A model generated the notes under the pieces. The model made no database searches. It was not told where the DNA came from and saw only the letters and a program-made list of their open reading frames with translations. Positions 22,794-30,000 of a stretch of DNA of 39,005 nucleotides are shown here, piece by piece. The stretch's first letter is position 1. The number at the start of each line of letters is the position of its first letter. The position numbers were made by a program, and so were the translations under genes. The DNA is from Propionigenium maris DSM 9537 (GTDB lineage Bacteria; Fusobacteriota; Fusobacteriia; Fusobacteriales; Fusobacteriaceae): contig NZ_BSDY01000024.1 in assembly GCF_027925155.1 (NCBI RefSeq), positions 1 to 39,005 on the forward strand, given 5' to 3'.

Positions 22794-24152
22794 TGTAAAT
22801 ATTTTTGTGTATTTAGAGATCCTTCTCTTGATTATTGAGTAATACTGTTGCATTAAGGTGGTCAAGGGAGGTTTTTTATATGAGTAGAAAAGCTAAAAAT
22901 GTTAATCCTTTGGTTAAAAAGATCTTTCGGGAAAATGATATCCAGAATATTGCTGATGCACAGTCTCTTATGAAGGATATGTTTAAAGATCTGGTTTCTC
23001 TTATGCTGGAGGCTGAAATGGAGGAGACTCTAGGTTATTCTAAATATGAGAGAAACGATGCTGCAGATAACTCTAGAAATGGCTATAACGATAAGAAGAT
23101 AAAAACCAGTTTAGGAGAAGTAGAGCTTGATATCCCGCGTGACCGAAAGGGAACCTTCGAGCCTCAGGTTGTCCCTAAATATTCCCGTGATATCTCGGAT
23201 ATAAAAGACAAGATAATATCCATGTATGGACGTGGTATGTCCACCACAGATATTAATGATCATCTGGAAGAAATCTATGGTATGAGCTTTTCTCCTACCC
23301 AGATAAGCAGGATAACCGATAAAGTAATGGAAGAAGCTAACCAGTGGAAATCAAGACCACTAAAAGTCTGCTACTCCTTTGTTTTTCTAGATGGGATTCA
23401 CTTCAATGTTAAAACCAATGGAAAGGTAACCAATAAAGCTGCATACATAATTGTAGGAACAGATCTGGAAGGGAAGAAAGATATATTAAGCATAACCGTG
23501 GGGGAAAATGAGAGTTCCAAGTTCTGGCTTAAAGAAATAGATTCCCTTAGATCCAGAGGCGTAGAAGAGATCTTCATTACTTCTGTGGATGGCTTACCTG
23601 GATTCAAGGAAGCTATCAAGGCGATCTATCCTGATACAAAGGTACGGAGGTGTATCGTACACCAGATTAGAAACACTCTAAGGTTTCTTAATTACAAGGA
23701 GAGGAAGATCTTTGCTCAGGAGTAAAAAGAAGTTTACAGAGTACATGACGCTAAATCTGACTTTAGTTCACTGGAAAGACTAAATAATCAGTATCCTAAT
23801 ACTCCCCAGCGTTTAAATCCTGGTATGATAACTGGAATGAGTTAAGCCACCTTTTCGAGTATCCTCAGGAGATCAGGAAGATAATCTATACCACGAATAC
23901 CATAGAAAGCATAAACAGTCAATTTAGAAAGGTTAGCCGCTCTAAGGCAATATTTCCAACAGATGACTCCCTTCAGAAGATCCTTTGTCTAGCTTCAAAA
24001 AACATGCTGAAAAAGTGGACTCAGAAGATCAGAGGGTGAGAAAAGATACTCAGAATGCTTGTAGTGATTTATCCTGAAAAGATGGATAAATATTTAATTT
24101 AAAAGGAGCTCCAGCTGGAGCTCCCATTAATGGCTAGGAATCTAATTTACAC
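22793..24152 (+). mobile_element. IS256-family insertion sequence, decayed
   Basis: About 1.36 kb, normal for IS256-type elements. Inverted ends share GTGTAAAT (22793-22800) and ATTTACAC (24145-24152). The inside holds a broken Mutator-type transposase and a palindromic hairpin GGAGCTCC-AGCT-GGAGCTCC (24105-24124) near the right end. The left end abuts a resolvase fragment and the right end a truncated Rhs cartridge. Exact ends and target duplication could not be fixed. Confidence 0.65.
22880..24102 (+). pseudogene. IS256-family transposase with stops and frameshifts
   Basis: The start at 22880 lies 5 nt after GGGAGG. The intact front part (to 23725) contains the DDE-type Mutator landmarks: RNGYNDKKIKTSLGEVELDIP, then VFLDGIHFNV (first Asp), SVDGLPGFKEAI (second Asp) and CIVHQIRNT. 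After the TAA at 23723-23725 the remaining text continues in other frames (NWNELSHLFEYPQEIRKIIY, TTNTIESINSQFRKVSRSKA with the Glu region) up to TAA 24100-24102. About 400 residues would be the normal length. Not functional as it stands. Confidence 0.8.
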
Positions 24153-24284
24153 GTAATTTGGGAAAGACCCAGAGATTTTGTCAGAGAAAGAAACTTTAAA
24201 TCTATCAAAGATATTTATAATGACACTATCGTTTTCATCAATCTCCAACAGTGGTAGGCGTTCTAATCCATGTATATAGTTCAT
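24153..24284 (-). pseudogene. Remnant of a third Rhs cartridge (first 27 codons)
   Basis: From ATG 24284 the minus strand encodes MNYIHGLERLPLLEIDENDS and VIINIFD, the same beginning as the two complete cartridges, then changes at about 24203 into unrelated sequence reaching the IS256 end. Its ribosome-binding region is damaged: about 12 bases present upstream of the intact cartridge (25554-25575) are missing here, removing AGGAGG. The rest of the cartridge and its toxin tip are gone. Confidence 0.75.
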
Positions 24285-24412
24285 GAGTATTTCCTATGAT
24301 TTTTGTTAACTTAGTATTTATTTCATTATGAGTTAATACTTTGCCAGATAGACTGATAAAATTAAGTAGCCAAATACGGGCTACCTTACTTTATTTTCCA
24401 TTTGAATATTGG
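24203..24412. repeat. Direct repeat of the cartridge entry region (copy with 25471-25675)
   Basis: About 200 bases covering the first codons of a cartridge, its upstream leader (TTTTGTTAACTTAGTATTTA) and the preceding terminator (AAATACGGGCTACCTTACTT) recur almost unchanged at 25471-25675. The coding portion recurs a third time at 26952-27025. The repeat therefore marks the cartridge boundary. Confidence 0.8.
24366..24398 (-). terminator. Terminator after the 24426-25553 cartridge (weaker copy)
   Basis: GTAGCC (24366-24371) pairs with GGCTAC (24379-24384). It is a diverged copy of the stronger hairpin at 25636-25669. Confidence 0.5.
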
Positions 24413-24425
24413 CTTTTATATTTTT

Positions 24426-25553
24426 CTATATTGGAAGTTCAGGATCTTGACTAAATTCGTTAACTGTATTTTGTGGGTGTCTCGCATAAAATTCTCCCCG
24501 TTGAATAAATCCATGAGGAGCATTAAAATCAATGTCAGGATACAAGGTTGTTAAAGAGTGACTTCTCCCAGCAGAAAGAAACATAGTTTTTCCTTTTATT
24601 GCAGGCACAAGTGAGGCGTACATAAATTCCATATTTGTAAATTGTCGAGACGTTGGTCCAGCTCCAGGATGTACTGCCCCAATCCTTACGCCCTCTCTGT
24701 AGGTTTCTATTTCAAAATCATCTAGAATAAATCCTATCTGTTTACTATCGTGCATAGCTCTAAAAATTCCTGAATTATTTACATTATTTTGGGTCTGACG
24801 ATAGTTAACAAAAGTCTCGTCTAAATACCCACTTTCTTCGTATCCTCCAATCAAACTTTCATCATCTAAAGCGTCATCAAGGCCTAATAATAAATTTTCA
24901 GAACTCTCTAATCTATTCATATCCCCTGGAACTGAAGTGGAGTTTTGTCTTTGTAACTTTAAATGTTCTTCATATCTATTTGTAAAGACATTTTTTACTC
25001 CAGATATTGACGGCTGTGACTCCTCTTGAAGCCTTCTTTCTATTCTTCTATTTATTCTTCTTCCCTCTCTCCAAGCTCCAAACTTTTCAAACTTTCCTCG
25101 CAACCATCCTCTAAGTCCTTTTCCATCAAGGTCTACAAAGTTAATCGGATTATCTCCTACATAAACATATGGAGAAAATCCTTCCCTTTTTGGATCCAAG
25201 CTATCAAATCTTCCAATTTCAGGATCATACACCCTCGCCAGATAGTTATATTTTTCCACCTCTTCGTCCCATTCCTGTCCCATATATCTATACCTTATTG
25301 AATCTAGACTTCTTTCTGGTTCAGCTTTTGTAACAGTTTTACCAAAGTCCCCATAGTGAAACTCACCAACTTTTTCTGTAGTTTCATCTATGACAACTCT
25401 TGTTGACCCCAAGTGATCCTTTAACAGATAACTTTCTGAATCCTCCCCCTCTATACAGAGAAGTTCACCATCATCAAAGATATTTACAATGACACTGTCG
25501 TTTTCATCAATCTCCAACAGTGGTAGGCGTTCTAATCCATGTATATAGTTCAT
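24426..25553 (-). CDS. Rhs/TccC-like cartridge with an unrecognised toxin tip
   Basis: A 375-residue protein with ATG 25553 behind AGGAGGAAATACTC. Residues 1-144 are the terminal Rhs/TccC core: YLLKDHLGSTRVVIDE, FGKTVTKAE, YRYMGQEWDEEVEKYNYLAR, VYDPEIGRFDSLDP and NPINFVDLDG. The tip (145-375) starts with a strongly basic helix (WREGRRINRRIERRLQEE) and includes MHDSKQIGFILDDFEIETY, VRIGAVHPGAGPTSRQFTN and FLSAGRSHSLTTLYPDID; I recognise no catalytic family. The motif expected for core self-cleavage, DPDG, is DLDG here. It lies downstream of the complete toxin operon behind a terminator, as an extra warhead with its own translation start. Expression would need read-through or its own promoter; none is clear. 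Confidence 0.7.
   Translation of the reverse strand: MNYIHGLERLPLLEIDENDSVIVNIFDDGELLCIEGEDSESYLLKDHLGSTRVVIDETTEKVGEFHYGDFGKTVTKAEPERSLDSIRYRYMGQEWDEEVEKYNYLARVYDPEIGRFDSLDPKREGFSPYVYVGDNPINFVDLDGKGLRGWLRGKFEKFGAWREGRRINRRIERRLQEESQPSISGVKNVFTNRYEEHLKLQRQNSTSVPGDMNRLESSENLLLGLDDALDDESLIGGYEESGYLDETFVNYRQTQNNVNNSGIFRAMHDSKQIGFILDDFEIETYREGVRIGAVHPGAGPTSRQFTNMEFMYASLVPAIKGKTMFLSAGRSHSLTTLYPDIDFNAPHGFIQRGEFYARHPQNTVNEFSQDPELPI
25121..25553. repeat. Direct repeat: Rhs core of cartridge 1 (copy at 26593-27025)
   Basis: About 430 bases encoding residues 1-144 of the cartridge are nearly identical to 26593-27025, differing by scattered single bases. Homology stops abruptly at the codons for the D(P/L)DG motif, where the toxin tips begin. 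Confidence 0.9.
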
Positions 25554-25635
25554 GAGTATTTCCTCCTATAAAAATGATTTTTGTTAACTTAGTATTTATT
25601 TCATTATAAGTTAATACTTTGCCAGATAGGCTGCT

Positions 25636-25669
25636 AAAGTAAGGCAGCAAATACGGGCTACCTTACTTT
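25636..25669. terminator. Bidirectional terminator between cartridges
   Basis: AAAGTAAGGCAGC (25636-25648) pairs with GCTACCTTACTTT (25657-25669, one mismatch) and T-rich flanks lie on both sides. On the minus strand it would end the main toxin operon just before the spare cartridge at 25553. Confidence 0.75.
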
Positions 25670-25677
25670 ATTTTTCA

Positions 25678-25742
25678 TATTTTGGGTTCGAAGATAATTA
25701 CCAAAAGTCTCGTCTAAATACCCACTTTCTTCGTATTCTCCA
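25678..25742 (-). pseudogene. Displaced fragment of the cartridge 1 toxin tip
   Basis: The minus strand encodes YEESGYLDETFGNYLRTQN, which matches residues about 238-256 of the 24426-25553 protein (YEESGYLDETFVNYRQTQN). Over 57 bases the DNA is almost identical to 24789-24845. It is an isolated scrap with no surrounding tip sequence. Confidence 0.8.
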
Positions 25743-25746
25743 AAAA

Positions 25747-25915
25747 CTATCCCGGACATTTTGGTAAGTTTCCAAAGTCTATTTTAATCCATTCTTTATA
25801 TTCTGGTTGACTAGCATATTTTTTAATTGCAATTTCTTTATTATGTGTAACTGATACCCAAGATGAATCTGTTTTCCCAGCCACATGTTGAAACAAGGTT
25901 ATCTGCACTCTCGCT
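25747..25915 (-). pseudogene. Orphan C-terminal piece of another toxin tip
   Basis: One minus-strand frame reads ITLFQHVAGKTDSSWVSVTH, then NKEIAIKKYASQPEYKEW and IKIDFGNLPKCPG before TAG (25749-25747), with no start codon and no Rhs core in front. The phrase HVAGKTDSSWVSVTHN resembles the (H/R)...S-x-(F/W)-(I/V)-S-x-T block of ADP-ribosyltransferase-fold effectors found at TccC ends, but the piece is too short to be sure. It directly follows the stop of the 25916-27031 gene, the place expected for a displaced tip. Confidence 0.55.
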
Positions 25916-27031
25916 TTAAATTAAGGTCTTTACTTTTCTAAAGGAACTAGTTCCGAACACTTCTTTTATTTTAATTCTTGTATAATCTTTACTCTTTTGA
26001 ATATTAGTTATTTCAAATAAGGTATCAGGAGCAAATAATACTTCATTTTCTCCTTGTTGATGCCCGCGGTCTTTTAATAAGGAAATATTTACTCCAGTGC
26101 TTGACTCTATTTGAAACATAATTCCTTTATCTTGTTTTGAAAAACAAGAAGCCGAAGCAGATTCAGGGGAAGCAAAGTTTTTAGCAGTTTCCTCTTGAAG
26201 AGAGGTAGATAAAAAACCTCTATTAGATACAATATCCCCTACAGTATAACTTCTTATTTCATTGTATAGTTTAGACTTTTTATTTATATGTGCACCTCTA
26301 TAAAGAGGATCTCTTATTGGAGTTTCTTTTCTTAGGACATTACTTATTATAGTTGTTGCTTCTGTTGGATTTTCTAAAAAACCTCGAATATTTTTTGAAG
26401 TTTCTGATAGCTCCGTCTGATCTCCTGTTAAAATACTATTTCCAATAGCTTGCCCACCTACTTGATATTTTTTCCACCTTTCAAACAAATCACTAGGTAT
26501 TTCTTTAGTCCCCCGAAGAAAATCATTAACTAAATTATCCCCGATATGTTGATAAAAACTTATGGCATCATACTCAATTTTTGTTAATACTCTTCCATCA
26601 GGATCTACAAAGTTTATCGGATTATTCTCTACATATACATAGGGGCTGAATCCTTGTCTTGCAGGGTCGGGGTTGTTAAATCTTCCAGTTACAGGATCAT
26701 ACTCCCTCGCCAGATAGTTATATTTCTCCACCTCTTCGTCCCATTCTTGTCCTGTATATCTGTACCTTATTGAATCTAGACTTCTTCCTGGTTCAGCTTT
26801 TGTAACAGTTTTACCAAAATCCCCATAGTAAAACTCACCAACTTTTTCTGTAGTTTCATCTATGACAACTCTTGTTGACCCCAAGTGATCCTTTAACAGA
26901 TAACTTTCTGAATCCTCCTCCTCTATACAGAGGAGTTCACCATCATCAAAGATATTTACAATGACACTGCCGTTTTCATCAATCTCCAACAGTGGTAGAC
27001 GTTCTAATCCGTGTATATAGTTCATAATCAT
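25916..27031 (-). CDS. Rhs/TccC-like cartridge with ADP-ribosyltransferase-like tip
   Basis: A 371-residue protein. ATG 27031 follows GGAAGGCAGG; the ATG at 27025 matches the start of the other cartridges and is an equally good choice. Residues 1-146 are the terminal Rhs core ending PVTGRFNNPDPARQGFSPYV and NPINFVDPDG, with DP and DPDG intact as in self-cleaving Rhs/TccC proteins. The tip (147-371) has the marks of an arginine-type mono-ADP-ribosyltransferase: R245 (PLYRGAHI), STS 275-277 (RGFLSTSL) and ExE with E328/E330 (GENEVLF). By analogy with Photorhabdus TccC3/TccC5 it would modify a host protein. It lies 10 nt after the shell gene, so it is the warhead of the operon. No immunity gene follows. 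Confidence 0.75.
   Translation of the reverse strand: MIMNYIHGLERLPLLEIDENGSVIVNIFDDGELLCIEEEDSESYLLKDHLGSTRVVIDETTEKVGEFYYGDFGKTVTKAEPGRSLDSIRYRYTGQEWDEEVEKYNYLAREYDPVTGRFNNPDPARQGFSPYVYVENNPINFVDPDGRVLTKIEYDAISFYQHIGDNLVNDFLRGTKEIPSDLFERWKKYQVGGQAIGNSILTGDQTELSETSKNIRGFLENPTEATTIISNVLRKETPIRDPLYRGAHINKKSKLYNEIRSYTVGDIVSNRGFLSTSLQEETAKNFASPESASASCFSKQDKGIMFQIESSTGVNISLLKDRGHQQGENEVLFAPDTLFEITNIQKSKDYTRIKIKEVFGTSSFRKVKTLI
26593..27025. repeat. Direct repeat: Rhs core of cartridge 2 (copy at 25121-25553)
   Basis: Partner of 25121-25553. The two shared cores flank a 1 kb segment holding one toxin tip and remnants, so recombination between them would delete the ADP-ribosyltransferase tip and place the other tip behind the shell gene. 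Confidence 0.9.
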
Positions 27032-27041
27032 CCTGCCTTCC

Positions 27042-30000
27042 CTATTTACTAAAGTGTTTTAATTGTGGAAGTTTCCCATCTTCTATAATCCATGTATCTT
27101 TATCCCAATCCTTATAATTATTTGCATCTACTATTTCAGAATCATCACAAGCCCCAACCCTATAAGAATCATTTTTATCTGCTCTGCCAGGCTTCTTGGT
27201 TACATTCCACCAAACACTGCTTACTTTATCAGGATCTATATATTGAGCTATTGTTCCTAATTGTGGATTATTATCATGATAATTCTCATTAATTAATTCT
27301 GTGTTAAAAAAGCAGTCGTTTATATAAAGAGGTTCATCTATATCTATTTTTGTTACAGCTCCCGCCATATATAAATGACGTATGTTACCGGCATTATGAA
27401 TTTCCTCCTCTATATTTCCTTTCACATAAGAATTAGAAATGTGAGGGGGACGATAAGCCCTACCGAGCATACCTGCTATATAGTACACAGCATACTGTGC
27501 ACGGGTATTTCCGTAAGTTCCTGTTAGTATATTTTGTTCTATACCGCATTCTGTAATGGTCGTTCCTGAGCTATAAGCATATCCAATTAGTCCCCCTACT
27601 GATACACCGTTAGTGTAAACACTAATATCATGACAAAAACACTTAATCTGCATATCTAACATTATTTTATTTAACTTTACTTCGCCTTCAGAAGAAAACC
27701 CTATTAAACCTCCTATGGAGTAATAAGCGTTATTATAAATATCATAAAGACTTACCTCCATACGTCCAGTGAGTTTAATGTTATTAATAAAAATATCTCC
27801 TACAGATTCGGCGCTTATAGATCCAAAATTATTACCCTTATATTCGTATTTATCTCCGATGGAGTGTGCAATATCAACGTCTTGAAACATAATATTTTCT
27901 ATCGTTGCGCCATTTATTTTTTTAAATAATGGGACCTTTAGGTTGATTAGACTTTTACAATCTCCATTCAATATTCCTTTAAATTCATCTGAAATTGTAT
28001 TAAAACTAGTCATATCTATACTGTTGACTAATTTATATACACCATCGGGATTATCTGAAATTCCTTCTAGCTCTTTTAAATTGGAGATTAAGATGTAGTC
28101 TATGACCGAAGTTAGGTGAAGGGTTTCCAAGCCTAATTCATAATTAGAGTTAGTTGATATTGATATCTCATTTTGAAAAACACCTTCTTCTGCAAGAGCA
28201 AAGTCAATATTTTCAGATTTCACTGTTCCTAAAATAGTAATTTCTGCTGTTGTTTTCCCAGGAATATCAACAATCAACTCTTCTTCGTCTAAAGATATGT
28301 CATTCCTTACATTTTCTGCACCTGTTACACTGGATATTATTGAGGAAAATACCTTTATATTCTTTAGATTCAACTTACCAATGGCATCCCTTACTTTTAT
28401 ATTCGTAGCTGGAGTTATACTATTGTTTTTTACAGAAATCACATATTCTATCTTATCCCTATACCAAAATTTTATCTCTATTGGATTAATGGTTAGCTCT
28501 AAATCATGTAAATCACCCACTGTAAAGTTACAAAGTACGGACCCTAAACCTCTATCAAATATTAATACTTCGTTTTTATAGGCCTCTCCTTCTACAAGAG
28601 TCAAATCACCACCTTCAGATTTCACTGTCCCTGAAACGGTAATTTCTGCTGTTGTTTTTTTAGGGATATCAATTATCAGCTCCTCTCCGTCCAATGATAT
28701 ATCTCCCCTTACATTTTCTGCACCTGTTGCGATAAATGCTATTGATGTAAATATTCCTACTCCTTCTTTATTTATCTTACCAATGGTATCTCTTACTCTT
28801 ATATCTCTAATAATATTATCAGAATTATTTTGAATAAAGATTTTATACTTCATACTACTTCCATATTTAAAATTAAAATCAGTCGTACCAGCACCTAATT
28901 TTAATTTTGACACTTCTTTTACATAAAAGTCTGTAAATTTTTCTTCTTCAATATCATTTAGTGCTAATTCCACATCTTTTAGTGTTGACTCTAGGGTATT
29001 AACTTCCATTTCAGAACTCTTAGAGTCTAATTTTATGTTCTTAACAGTTGCTTCCGTGTCATCCAGTACTAATTTTAAATCCTTCAATATTAGCTTGGAA
29101 CTCTCAGAGTCAGAGTTTATATCCTCCAATATGAGTTTTCCACTCCTAGTATAGACTAATTTTTTATTTGAATATTCTATTGTGTAAGAACCCTTACCGT
29201 TCGATATACCTTGAAATATATCTCCTGTGCCCTCTCCTATATCAAAAATTTCATTCCCTTTAACCTTCCAATATTTATTTGTTGCTCTATTCCTTACCAT
29301 GTAATTATTAGAATAAATATGAATTACTTCATATTTAGTATCGTTATCTCCTATTTTATATTTACTATTATTGTCCCTTATTATATAAGGGGCACTTGAA
29401 TCAGTGGTACTTGAATCACTTGTCACATATCCCTCCGTATCAACAGGTTTGAGATAACGAGATGCTATTCTCTGTTTACTTATTCTTTTTCCTAGCCCAT
29501 CATATTCAAGTCTAACCCCTTCCCCTTCTTCATCTCGTACTGCACTTAAAACTCTTCCTGTTAAAGAGTCCCTTGTAAAGGTAATGGAGGTTCCATCCTC
29601 CATGTCCATGGAAGTGATAGCCCCAAATTTATCATAGAGATGGATTGGTCTTTCTCCCATCATTTTAAGTCTGTTGTTCCCCTCTTCATATGTATAATTC
29701 TTTTCGTTTTCATCACAAGTTACAGACTGAATATTTCCATTTTCATCATACCTATATGCTGTAATAGAGTCGATAACTTTGAGATTTGGATATTCTCCAT
29801 CCTTCAATTTCCAATCAAATGAATCCCAGCCGCTATCTAGATAGGTTTTGCTAGTTTGAAGCTCTACAGTTGGTTTCCCAACTCCATTTTTAGTTCCTGG
29901 CAAGAGAGTGGAATCATAAAACGAGTTGTTACTTGGTGAACTTGGGCCATCTATCACCCTCCAGAGGCCTCTTGCATCTCCACCTGTTAATATTCCAAGG

